From Trichuris trichiura (Eukaryota; Nematoda; Enoplea; Trichinellida; Trichuridae): DNA of 64,000 nt. The position numbers were made by a program, and so were the translations under genes. The stretch is taken from the NCBI GenBank assembly GCA_037903355.1, contig JBAJFE010000011.1:1001001-1065000 (forward strand). Direction: 5' to 3'. Under the pieces are notes generated by a model, which searched no databases, had not been told where the DNA came from, and saw only the letters and a program-made list of their open reading frames with translations. This document shows positions 35,921 to 47,029 of this stretch, piece by piece. Every line of letters starts with the position of its first letter. Position 1 is the stretch's first letter.

Positions 35921-37802
35921 TTTATTCCTACTTTGCTTTTGTTATGCTTAATTAGCGCAGAGTACCTGCACATCTTCCACCGGTAAAGCTTGCGGTCAGC
36001 AGAGTAAACCTGAACCTTTTCTAAACGAATGGCATTACTTTTGTTTACCAGAGCAGGTTGTTTCGCAGCCCAATGGATTGAGAAAGTTATTCCGATGGTT
36101 TCCTCTCCTTCCTCGATGAAGGAATAGTCGACACGATTGCACATAAGAATCGTAGTACCAGCGAGTTAACTGTTCATCTCCATAGCCCTTTAGCTACTGG
36201 TAGAAGACACTTGCCACCAACGGTATGCGTGATTGAATTAACAAAATCACGCTGAATTCTTCTTTCTAAGTACCATCAGCGGTACAACAAACGGTGCTGC
36301 TTGGGGATCCTCCGATGTGGCAGTAGAACTGGCTTGGACAGTCCCTGTCTGACGTACATTTAATTCTACTTTCCTTCATTGTGTTATGAGAATTATTGGT
36401 GCATGGATCACCTGAAGTTGAAACAATTTGCGTTGAAACTTTTTTGAAAAAGAAAATGGCTACCGAAACAGTGGTGCTCACATTCCTCCTTGCTGAAAAA
36501 GTTGTTTTCATTTCCTTTTAAACCGTGGTAGAAGAAGAATCGACATGTGTGATCAATTTGGTTGAAGTACCATCGCAGTAATACTTCATTGCCTATTCCG
36601 GTGAGCTGTGCCTGTTGACAGCGATTTACTTTACCTTTGAGTGAGAAAGAGAGAGAGAATATTAGCTGGGAGGAGTCATTTTTCTGCTAACCTTCTTTGG
36701 GACAGCAGAGGGTGGTCATTTCGGATGCACCGATTTGGCAGAAATGGTTAACCCGGACATTGTAAGTGTTGCCAATCGCTATGTCCACAGGATACCGGCT
36801 CGTCTTTGTCCGTCATCAACGGAACACCGTAGTTGCAGGGATTGGAGATTTCTGTGCATATATTTCTGGTCTAATGCTTTATCCTGTTTGGTACCAACCT
36901 GGGCATCGCTGTCGGCATTCGTGTATTGTTGGAAAATTGTTTCGTTTGCCAACAGCGCCGGTTGACGCGATACTCGCAGAGACGTAAGTACAGGTTAAAA
37001 TAGAAACGGATAACTTGAAGTTTTCCAATGCCAGAGTCTTTAGGTTGTTTGCACGGATTAGCTGCAAAGCTTTTGAACGTTCTGAGCAGGTAAAATTGTC
37101 GACAAGATAGCTCGGTTTACCTTGGCAAATAAGATCGCACACTTCATATGTAAGGAAATTGTTTCCATTTCCCCCTTGTCCTCGGTAGAAAAATATTTCA
37201 CAATTTTCCGTCTCGGAATTGAAAAACTAACGTGGCATGGCAACCATTCCTCGCCATCTTCTTTGGGCAGATAGCAATTTTCAACTGAAACGTTTCGGGC
37301 TAGGAGATGTCACTCCTTTTTTTGTCAGGTAGGTTTTTATGTGCTTAGAAATAGCGCAGTTGGGGATAATTGAAATGGGAAAGAGGAAATAGATGCGGGA
37401 CGATTCATTTGAGCTAAAAAGCGTTTTGACGAACCTTGGTAACTTGAAATCATAAATTGCTTGGTGTACTAAATAGCTAAAAGGGTTACCTTTTGAAAAG
37501 CTGTCATTTTTATTGCAATTGCGTAGCTCGCGAGTGGACCAGTAATTGGAATTGAGTGGCATTTTGATTTCCGCTTCCCAATTTTCGTTATTGAATGCAA
37601 CTTCGAGCTCCCGGATTTCAGGGTATGAAGAATTCCTTCGACTAATGATGGAATCTTCTCCGCTATTATCTTAGGGATCATAAGCTTTCGTATTGCTAAG
37701 TTTTTTGCAAGCGATAACGCTGTATATAAAAGAGAGAATAACAATCAGTGTTCTCAGCCAACTGCCCCTGTGACATTCATCCACGCAGAGAGCAGTCTTC
37801 AT
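35921..37802 (-). pseudogene. Kunitz/lustrin-repeat secreted protease-inhibitor locus with multiple lesions
   Basis: Minus-strand exons: 37802–37490 (start MKTALCVDE, signal peptide TLIVILSFIYSVIA), 37284–37121 (Kunitz 1), 37061–36899 (Kunitz 2), 36851–36692 (lustrin repeat NPCNYGVPLM...TTLCCPKE), 36634–36464 (Kunitz 3, intact: RWYFNQIDHTC, GNENNFFSKEEC), 36411–36274 (lustrin repeat CPSQFYCHIGGSP...CC), about 36251–36049 (Kunitz 4). An AATAAA lies at 35921–35926. The domains have four of the six Kunitz cysteines, as in nematode multidomain inhibitors. Lesions: in-frame TAA after AYDP in exon 1; a missing T before FFNSETENC; a frameshift inside Kunitz 2 after LCEYR; an extra G after LQCP; an extra G in Kunitz 4 (VAKGYGDE). 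Spacing fits the Kunitz pattern only if these are corrected. Neighbouring genes carry no such errors, which favours a true pseudogene. Confidence 0.8.
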
Positions 37803-38051
37803 GGCGAGTAAGTGCGTAAAGAGAGACACTGCTTCAATGGGCGAACAAGTAGCAACTAGTCAACGTATGACAAGGTGAAAGAGAACTTTTGTTTGAGGGT
37901 CAGTTATTTCTTACGGTGGTTAGATTTCTGTTGCTTACCTTAAACATGAATGCAAAGCACTTGTACCGTGCTACAAAGGGCAGAGATATTCCATTGGCGA
38001 AGTTCCAGTGTAAACATTACAGGTAAGCATTGCTTGCAGTCGACTGAAGTA
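37803..38051. promoter_or_regulatory. Short head-to-head intergenic region
   Basis: About 250 bp separate the minus-strand Kunitz start (37802) from the plus-strand candidate start (38052). The region would serve as a shared promoter. TTGCAG 13 bases before the plus ATG is a possible trans-splice acceptor. No specific factor site is claimed. Confidence 0.35.
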
Positions 38052-41000
38052 ATGTCTGAAGAAGAACAAGGTAATTCAGCTTTGTTCCTTTCATTTTATT
38101 CTTTCAAAGTATTTGCTAGACGTGTATCGCTTGTAGAAGTTCTCGCTGCCACGTGTGCGTGCAGGCCTTCCTATCATCTCGTCAGTTATTTCTTTTGTTC
38201 TTGAGCTGATTTTTAAAACGATTCTGTGTAAATTAAGTGACAGTTATTTATTGACCTGTAATTTCTTAGTGTCGTATGCCATTGTTGTTTTGGCGGCGTT
38301 GGCAAAGTGTTGACATGTAGGACAGCTACGAAGACCTGTAAATCTTAATTCAAATTAGTGTATCCGCACGTATTCCGTATCGAAGGGTATTCCATCCAGA
38401 CAACCATGTCGAAATAATCATTCTCTTTCAACTTTTGTTATACCTTTCTTTAGATTGTCCATGGTAGCTAATTTTTTTTGCTCTTTGACTAAGTGCATTA
38501 TTCTGTACGATATGAAGAATACTTTTGTTCAGCGGTAGGGCATTAACAGTGTTCATCACATTTTCAGGCTGCTTCTATGAAAAGTTCCATTGCATCTGTG
38601 TTTTGAAGTGAACTTATTTTACTCACTTGTTTTTTGCTAGTTTTATTTTTCTGTTTATAATAATGTTAATGCGCGTAATTCACCAAATAGAGCTGTTGTT
38701 ACGAAAGGGTCTCCATAGTGTAGTAGTAAGTACTCGACCACTTCACGCGAACTATCCAAATTTGATTCTCGCAAGGAAAGTCGAGCGATCCACTTTCTGA
38801 GTAGTGCAGTGCTACAGTCGACTCCGGATCAGTTCCCGATTGGGGAGAAGCTTTCTATCCATGCAGTTATGTGGTATTTTTTGTCACATGCAGTCTGCAT
38901 TGGTCATTATTGCGTAATGCCATAAGTTCTTTATCTTTTTCTAAGGAGATCCCTTTTGTCAAATTGTGTGACGAATCCAGGTTGAACATTATTATTCGTA
39001 GGAATTGAATGTGTTATTGTAAACATGCTCAATAATCCATTGCATATTGGTGCTTGCGTAATAAGAGCGCAGTTTATCTTCTCGTGGCAGTAAGGCATTT
39101 GCTAAAGACGTAAATTAAGTTTTGTTCGTTATAATTTTGCGCTTTTATTTTTTTACCGGAGAGACGGTTTCGGTAGGTACCTATTTTTCGGCAGATAACC
39201 TATCGCCATTTGAAAATGCAAGTTTTTTCTTACTGTAAATGTGCCTGTTACGCTGCCATGTGCCTTCCGTACCCTAAAGCTAATCGTAAGGCACATATGT
39301 TGGCTTCAGGCTATACAAAGACCGCACAGAATGGCTGTCGGTTTTGCTGATTTGGGCTGAAAGGGTTGTTTTGCATTTTCTTAAAAAGGAACCTGCATTT
39401 ATTCAAACTGTAGTTGATTACGATGAGTCTTTTGTGCGTAGATGATGGTCAAGACCCCCGTTTCTTCTGAAGCGTGCTGGCATATTGAAATTAGAGTCAA
39501 TAAAGTATGATAATTCGAATAAAATTTACTGGCGCTATGTGAATAAATCTGAGCTTTTTCATCTCGAGTAGAAAATTGTGAATTTGGCACTTGTACTCTG
39601 TAGTTAATGCAGTTTCCCGTCGCAACTCTTGCGACCGTAGTAAAACGATTAACTTTGGTTAAAAGCGCACATGTTTTGTTGATACTGTCTTATATTTCAT
39701 TGTGAGATACACTTGCCTTTGGAACCATGCACTTCGAAAAGATAGGAAAACGTCATACTTGGCGTTAGGGACGTCCATAATTAACGCATTTTGACCATGA
39801 ACACTTGTGCACCTGTTAAAAAACATTCTGTGTTTCAACAAAGTTTTCAGCTGTTTTGTTGCATTTATTGCCGATTTTGAAACTGAAGCTTTTAATTTAG
39901 TAGCACAATTTCTTACTAGTTCAATGGCAAAGACGTGTGAAAGTGTTGATTTTTTTTTAGATGAGTCAGAATCGTTTTAACGATTGCTGTTCGCTTTGAG
40001 CGGCTCAAGTCGTAAATGCATGCGGAACAGTTTTTCTGAGCACATATTAATCTTGATCACTAGTTTCGAATTATTCAGAATTCTTTGTGGTAAAAGATTA
40101 TAGTGCTTCTCAATTCTCTTCGTAATTTTGTTCTTCTTGTTCTATTTTTTCTTTCGTCCCAAAAAATTACGTTATTTTTAAATGAGCGTGATCGGATGCA
40201 ATTCTTCGAAATACACTGTAAACGTAGTCTTTACAGAATATTGTTATTTTACAAACCTCTGTGCTCGAATTGACCGAAGGAAGAAATCATTTTTTGAAAA
40301 GCAAAATGGTGTATTTCTGTTGGAAAAAAATGACTGATGACTGAAGCTTTCGTAACAGAACTGGTTCCGTAGTCAGCGATAAGACAGAGGCTAACCTATG
40401 CCTTATCGTCTCGTCTTGCTCCTTATCGCTGTCGACGGATGGAGCAGCTCAACTTCAGTGTGCTCTTGTCCGACTTCAGTCAGCGGCTGATTCTGTTTCA
40501 CTGAATGGATTGCTATTCTGTTTTTTTGGTGAATGCTCGTTGTTTGAAGATCTATGTGGAAAGGAAGAATCGCTGGACGGGAATTGTGCCGTTAATTCGT
40601 AGGAACCAATAGGAATGACGTCAACAGTGTCGAGACTGGACGCGAAAATGTGATACCAAAGTGGACGCAGAAGCTGTTCTTTCCTGACGGAAACGACCTG
40701 AAACGAGCCTTCAGCTGCACCTTGACGTTTGAAAGCCAATGCAAAAGAAGATAAGTAGTGCGTTTGAATTTCACCAATGAATGCTCAATTGTGGAAGTAG
40801 CAAAAGCGTCTCGATGTCACTGCTCAGAAGTAGATCGCTATATGCACGTCTCATCGACGCATCAAGAAGACCAAAGAGCGGCTAATTTGTCTATAATTCG
40901 GTCGTTCTATATAGATTCGTTGTGTTTCCTATCTTCAGAGCAAGACATGACGATGACCAAATGATTAGACCGCTGCCGATGCTCACACTGTCTGTGAAAG

Positions 41001-44000
41001 TCTGGCGTAAAAATCGATGACGAGAAGACCATTGGATTGCGCATTAAAGACACCTATGCGGAGATGGTAAGATTCAGTGGTCACGAATGGACCGGTATCC
41101 GTACGTCTGTTTCACTTGGAAAGAGAACCTAGCAGCGGATAATGCTTCCCTGCATTCCAGCACATGGTCGCACGAATGGCTTCCAGGACCTGGTCACTGT
41201 TATGCAACCTTACTGCAAGGAGCGAATATCTCTCCACAGCGCAGGACGTCTCTTCTTAGAGTTAGCACAAGAGAGGTGTTACGGATGATGCGCCTTGCTT
41301 GTACGGCTGAAAACTTCATATATACAAAGATGAACGTGATGAGATGATAGATCATTGCGGATACTGAAAAGTGTTGCCAAATTCTACAAAGAAGCTGAGT
41401 AGAGAAAAGAACATGTGCTTGACCGCTGCCCATCCGTTTAACCATCGCATGAAGAGCTCCAAGGAGAGAATACGTCTTCTGCACACAACAGAACATCTCA
41501 TCTTCTTTGTTCAAATCATCTTAGTTGGTTCTTACGAAATGTCTGCCACAACAGTTTCCCGGGTCAATGCATTATGCAGACCCTCTATTATCGCATTGGA
41601 TAATTGAAAAAAGTACAATATTGGAAGAACGTGAACAAAACTAGTCAAAAATCAACGAAACATGACAAACCAGAGCAAGTCTGACGAAAATCCCCAAACT
41701 TAAACAGTATCTAGGAGCCTTGTATGAAAGAGAACAGTATCTGGTGAACCCGTACAAAACTGAGCATGGATAAACAAGAATCCCAACACCAGCAGGCAGA
41801 ACCAAACACGATTGAACATGTTTCGACATGACCGAACATGTTTTAACACGATCGGACATGATTGAACATGTCTGACCATGTTTTAACATGATAATCATGA
41901 GCGAGCATGTTTAAAGATATCTGAACATGACTGGCCATGTTTGAGCATAATGGAACATGATCGAACATGTTTAAGCATGATCAGTCATGTTTCAACGTGG
42001 TCGAGCATGATCGGCCATGTTTGGACATGACCGATCATGCTTGAACATGATCGAGCATGCTTGGCCATGACTGAGCATGTTTGATCATGATTGAGCATGC
42101 TTGGCCATGAGCGAGCAGGCTTGGTCATGATTAAGCATGTTTGACCATGATTGAGCATGGCTGATCATGAGCGAGCATGCCTGATTATGATTAAGCATGC
42201 CTGATCATGATTGAGCATGCTTGGCCATGAGCGAGCAGGCTTGGTCATGATTAAGCATGTTTAACTATGATTGAGCATGCCTGATCATGATCGAGCATGC
42301 CTGATCATGAGCGAGCATGCTTGGTCATGATTAAGCATGCCTGATCATGAGCGAGCATGCCTGATCATGATTAAGCATGCTTGATCATGATCAAGCATGC
42401 TTGAACCGTAACTGAGTCACCGTAACTGAAACGCGGCCGAACGCATTCTGCGCACATGATTGCACGTGCACGCGCCTGAACGAACGTGAGCGCACGTGTT
42501 GCACGTGAGCGAACGTGCTCGAAGAGGCTCGAAACGCGATCGAACGTGGAGCGAACGTGCGCGCACGTGTTGCACGTGAGCGAACGTGATCGAGGAGGCT
42601 CGAACGCGATCGAAGGCGGAGCGAACGTGAGCGCACGTGGACGAGCGTGAACGGCCGTGGAAGCGAACGTGATTGGCCGTTTCTGAGCGCGCTCGAACGT
42701 GATTGGACGTGCTCGAACTTGAAAAAAAACGTGTAAAAACGAAATAACATGGTTTAAAATGCCTGAAGACAATATATTGTTACTTGGGATAGCCGCCACT
42801 ACCTAAAGCGACTATTCTAGACCAGCTGGGTGTCTTTGTGTTTATTTCGTAAACTTATAATGGCGTTGACGGTTTTGTGTTAAAGCAGGGTGCAAAACCG
42901 CTTCTACTATTGGCGAATCGCAAACTGCATTGATATCTATGCTAGTTTTTGATAGTCCGCATTGTTAGGACCTATATACATGGAATATGACGTTTTCATA
43001 AATTCTAACCGTTAGCACTGAATTACGACGCACAGATTTCAGTACAAATTATACCGCATAATCGGCTGTTTCAGTTAGCGCTGATGAACTGGCGAGAATA
43101 ACTCTTACAAGTCCGCCTATTTAGTTGTTTTTGATGAAAAACAGATCACGTATAACCGTTTAATAATGTTATTGAGAGCGTAAAGGTAGGATATTGTAAA
43201 TTCAAAAGTCGGGAGGAGCAATACCATTTTACAACGAATATTTATGCGCGTGGTGCAGCGCATCCTTTGCGTAAACGTCCATTATGCAAGTAACACACGT
43301 TTTTCTCTCGTTTTTGAGCTTCTTAGTTCCGTATGTTGAGGACTCCTTTAGAAGCCACAGTAGTTTATTACACTACATAACTAATTGCCAGCTTAACGTT
43401 GCGGCCTACAGGTTAAAAAATCATTATTCTGAACATCTACTCGTAGAATACATTTCAGAATCTTTAAACAAAGTTTAACGGTTTATACAGGCACAAATGA
43501 GCGAGTCTCCTACGCCTTGGATATAACATGCGCTCCTTGCATTTGTTCATGCATTGGTCAAATGAACGAATAGCAGCGCACTTATGACATCATTACGTTA
43601 ACGTGCTTGTTTAACAGAAAGTTTAAACAAACTCAGGTAAGACAGTTAAATAATACTACATAGACTTTGAGCACTCTCTCAGTAGCACTCACCATTTGCC
43701 TTTGCAGTAGGATTAAAAGGTACTCAGAACTGTTACTATACGAAAGCTACATTTGTGTTTCATTCCTTTCTGAAAAAAACTTTCCTCGTCTAGTTCTACT
43801 TTAGCATAGCAAAAAATGATCTTTTGGAGAACAGCATTTGCTTGAATATATTACCGTATCATTCCTTTGTAAAGAAAGTTTTTCTGTCTAGTTCTAATTT
43901 AGCTTAGCGAAGACATTGTTTTCTTGTGAACAGCATCTACTTGAATGTATTACTGTTTCATTCCTTCGAAAAAAGTTTTTCTGTCTAGTTCTACTTTAGC

Positions 44001-44721
44001 TTAGTAAATAAATTTTTCGTCAACTGCCTCTACTTGAATACTTATCAATGTTTAATTATTTCCTTTTAAGTTTTGCTGCTTTACAGTATTTCTTGGTCGT
44101 AGTGTTTGTATAAGTGAAGTTAATGGCACTATAGCTTAGTAAACATGACTGACATGTTAGTTCGACGTAACAGACTAATTGTTAATTGTACTCACTTCAG
44201 TTACATAATAGTTAACGCAGATGGTTACATTCTTTGCGCATTTTGTGCTTAAGTTATATAATAGTTAACGCAAATGTGCGCCTGTGCAAGTTTCAACTTA
44301 AGCGGCCGTATGCTGATATTGTAAAAGCGTGCAATTAGAACGAGTGCAGTCAAAATAATTCAGTTACATAAACGACCTTAGTGTTAGGCCACGTTGCCTA
44401 ACAGTTAAGGTACATGCAATTTCATGCAATCTCAGTCTACTGATGTTTGAAGTCACTGTTTAGGTTCTGCCTGCTTGTGAGGATGATTACTGTTTCAGTT
44501 TAGCGGTGAATGCTTGCCGTTGAAGAATCTTTGCAAAGCGTAAATTGCTGCGCAAGAACTATGGTTTTCCGTTGTAGCAGATCATGGAAACAGCGCCGAC
44601 AGTTTGACGATTAGTTATGAAGCCGCAATGGATGCAGAAGCTGCGCTGATTGACGGAAACTATTTGAAAGCCGCCTACGATTGCATTTTGAGTTGTGAAA
44701 CTTCTCCCAAGCGAAAATTAG
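38052..44721 (+). CDS. Candidate gene with a 6.5-kb intron (first two coding exons)
   Basis: Exon A, 38052–38070, reads MSEEEQ plus one base before GTAATT. Exon B, 44581–44721, is flanked by TTGTAGCAG and GTAAGG and starts with two bases, so A and B join in phase as EEEQDHGNSADSLTISYEA. Exon B encodes an amphipathic helical stretch (EAAMDAEAALIDGNYLKAA then YDCILSCETSPKRKL) and is the best coding signal in this part of the window. Linking the two exons is inference from phase only. The intron would contain the SINE-like sequence and the minisatellites. Later exons were not found. The family is not recognised. Confidence 0.35.
38709..38880 (+). repeat. tRNA-derived SINE-like sequence or tRNA-Val pseudogene
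   Basis: The first 70 bases follow a tRNA-Val plan: the start TCTCCATAGTGTAGTAGT contains a good A box, a region resembling the anticodon arm follows (CTTCACGCGAA), and a degraded B box (TTTGATTCTCGC) comes after it. The acceptor stem pairs poorly, so it is not a working tRNA. About 100 further bases continue without a break (GATCCACTTTCTGAGTAG to GTTATGTGG), as in a tRNA-headed SINE. Confidence 0.45.
38881..40475. other. Non-coding AT-rich interval
   Basis: No gene or repeat is recognised apart from the short phrase AAGGAACCTGCATTT near 39388, shared with about 24545 and 25965. Confidence 0.35.
40476..40739 (-). CDS. Possible C-terminal exon of an unknown gene
   Basis: On the minus strand an open frame runs from an acceptor-like GTGCAG or CAAG near 40715–40730 to a TGA at 40476. 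It reads GSFQVVSVRKEQLLRPLWYH, then a Ser/Pro-rich tail ending NPFSETESAAD. Composition and length look coding, and the upstream sequence (CTTATCTTCTTTTGC) is a plausible pyrimidine tract. No ATG starts it and I found no upstream exon. The last few codons overlap a 13-bp match to the Merlin TIR (TGTCCGACTTCAG). Confidence 0.3.
   Translation of the reverse strand: MAFKRQGAAEGSFQVVSVRKEQLLRPLWYHIFASSLDTVDVIPIGSYELTAQFPSSDSSFPHRSSNNEHSPKKQNSNPFSETESAAD
40740..41640. repeat. Degenerate dispersed repeats, first cluster
   Basis: Copies of a degenerate unit recur here and at 44.9–46.9 kb. Recognisable parts are TGTCACTGCTCA, an AACGCATGAAGA-like block, and CAAAGAGCG or CAAGGAGAG followed by TAT/TAA and CTGCA. 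No single unit is conserved enough to define ends. Confidence 0.45.
41806..42410. repeat. 10-bp minisatellite phased on CATG
   Basis: About 60 consecutive units of form NNNNNNCATG occur at an almost strict 10-bp spacing, with a 20-bp higher order (GATTGAGCATG alternating with CCTGATCATG types). Many units are internally palindromic. The end of the array includes a perfect 30-bp palindrome at 42373–42402 (AAGCATGCTTGATCA and its mirror). Confidence 0.92.
42411..42725. repeat. CpG-rich 10-bp minisatellite (ACGTG type)
   Basis: The 10-bp spacing continues from the CATG array, but units now read GAACGTGAGC or GCACGTGTTG, with many CACGTG palindromes and CpGs. It looks like a diverged or differently evolving subfamily of the same unit. 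Long reading frames on the minus strand here (Arg/Ser-rich) are an effect of the repeat. Confidence 0.85.
42726..43754. other. Non-coding AT-rich interval
   Basis: No coding or repeat signal is supported. Confidence 0.35.
43755..44045. repeat. Three tandem ~100-bp units
   Basis: Three degenerate copies share CATTCCTTTC/GA, TTTTTCTGTCTAGTTCTA, TTTAGCTTAG and GAACAGCATCTACTTGAAT, starting near 43760, 43861 and 43959. Confidence 0.75.
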
Positions 44722-44889
44722 GTAAGGAATTTTTTGTCCTATTTTTAGTCCTGCTGCGCACCCATAGGCATAACCTCATCTCATTGGAGAGAGGGAGAGA
44801 GAGAGAAAATAAGAATTCCTGAAAAGCTAATGGACAGACAAACCGAACGTTAGACCACAACTCGATGACGTTTGGAAGGTAAGACGGTC

Positions 44890-46910
44890 TTCTGATCTTA
44901 GACTCTCTGAACTCAGAATGTGTCGACAGTCAGGAAGTGCCCATATGTCACTGCTCAACAGGCAATTACTATCCATACGTCAAATTCACAAATGAAGACG
45001 ATCAAAGAGCATCTAAATTCTCCGTACAACACAGCACATCGTCTGTCACAGCTGACCAATGTCGCAAAGGAATCACCGATCTCACCAGTTATTCACTCTG
45101 CATATTGAAGAGTAGATTCAAATGTTTCAAGAACTTGTTTAAAGTTGTCTACCACAGAAAGAGGCTGAGGTGAACAGTTAGTGCTACTCGAGTTGCACAT
45201 GGTCAATACACCGATGTGAAAATGTTTGTAAAGTCCATGGTCAGAATGTGAACGTTGCGTATAGTAGAACTGTCTCAATATCATTGATCACAAGTCGATC
45301 ATTTTCCGTACGTCTAATCAAATCAGGAAAAGTTTCAAAGAGAGGATAAATAGTCCAAATAGCGCATGAGATGCCTTGTTGCACTTTGCAAATTGCACAC
45401 ACAGCCTGACGCTAATACATTACGTCCATTTTGCCTGCAGGCAAGATGTCGGCTACATGGAGACAACTAGTCAGAACATCATCGATGCTGGCAACCCATC
45501 CTGCGTTTATGGTTAAAAACCTCTGTCATATCAGAACCAATGGGAACAGTTACTTGATCTTTACCCATTATTATGCTATCTCCAGTACTGTAGGACAAAG
45601 ACCATACTGGCTTTGAATATGTCAACGTGAAGATATGCTTAGTACGCCGCTATCCACATGTTTGATCAACGCATGAACAACTCCAAGCAGCGAGTATCTT
45701 ATCCAACGTGTGAGAGACTCGCCCATATGCGACTGTATACAGCTACATCACAACTCTCCAGGGTTGAACAGCGTCCATATGTCTCACATTGGCATGAAAA
45801 GGACAAACGTGCTTCTAGGAATAGCACATCATATCATTTGTTACATTTTATCCATGTTGCAGAGGATCAAAGAGAACATAACTTTTGCAGAGACTACATC
45901 ACATAGCATCACATGTCACATCTTGTTCTATCGCCCAAAAGATCAAGGAGCGGATAACTTCTATGCAGAAGGCCAATAAAAAATTGTTGATGCTGGAGCA
46001 GATGAACACATCGCACATATATAGCAGAGGTTGCTCACAAAGTCAATCTTCAGGGCATGAGCCTTAGCAGATTGTCTTCAGTACATAGTAGAATTATGTG
46101 GATATTACAGGCAAATTATGTATCGCCATCAATATGTCTAACAGACGAAGCAAGACAACCAAGGAATCAATAACGTACATCTACACATAGTCAACTGCAC
46201 CACTTGTCACTGCTTACGGGACCCATCCATGATGTCCTCACGTTATCTTGTTTTGTCCGTATTAACACGCAAGGATGACCATGCAACGGTTAACAAGAGC
46301 ACACATGGGGTCACTTGTTATGTTTTCCATAGAAGACGCATAACAATTCCTCTATTCAACTTTCGAGTAAGCTGAGAGGATGCTGAGGCTTTTTGCCCAT
46401 GATTACACTTTCTGCAATTCTGCAGTATTGTAGGATAATGACAGAGCTGAATACCTGGTGCAAGAAAAGGACGCGGACGCTTTGGATATGTTAACGTAAA
46501 AATATGCGTGATCGTTTGCTATTCATCCGTCTGATCAAAGCATGAAGAAATGCAAGGAGAAGAACATCATAGCCATGGCACAGAGAAATAGTCATTTTTG
46601 ACTCCATAGCTTCTCCATACGTTACATAGCAACAAAATCTTTGGAGTACAATGGTGTCCATACGTTTCATAAGCGCATTTCGAAGACAACAGAAGAAATC
46701 AACTACTACACAATACCCATGGCGAAGTGGATCAAGGAACAAATCAATTCTGCAGAGACCTTTTCACATCAACCATTTCATTCCTACTGCTGTGGAGATG
46801 AAGTGGACAGAGCAGTTAGCTGTTCAAATTGCATCATAGCTTCTGTCTCAAAATTGCGATTGACTTCGGCAGATGACTTCAGCTCTTCTCTTTTCTTGTC
46901 TTCATAGACA
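44890..46910. repeat. Degenerate dispersed repeats, second cluster
   Basis: The same family as at 40.74–41.64 kb: repeated CCATATGTC or CCATACGT, CAAAGAGC or CAAGGAGC, and TCTGCAGAGAC...TCACAT blocks at irregular 100–300-bp spacing. No ORF has convincing splice context, so I call no gene. Confidence 0.5.
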
Positions 46911-47029
46911 CGCCTATGGGCTTTTACTGGCGGCTTATATTCCGCCTGTTTCCTCAGTGTATGCCTGTCCGCGCTGTTCGCGTTCATTGTAGGATCGTTT
47001 CTCTCTCGTCTCAGATTGCCCGGATATCA

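Noticed and set aside
38709..38781. Functional tRNA-Val gene
   Set aside because: The acceptor and anticodon stems do not pair and the B box is degraded.
40463..40485. Solo Merlin terminal repeat (TGTCCGACTTCAG)
   Set aside because: Only about 13 bases match, with no partner end or target duplication.
41806..42410. CRISPR array
   Set aside because: Units are 10 bp with no unique spacers, and the window is eukaryotic.
42371..42799. Arg/Ser-rich minus-strand ORFs of 119 and 142 codons
   Set aside because: They are produced by the 10-bp CpG-rich minisatellite reading in several frames.
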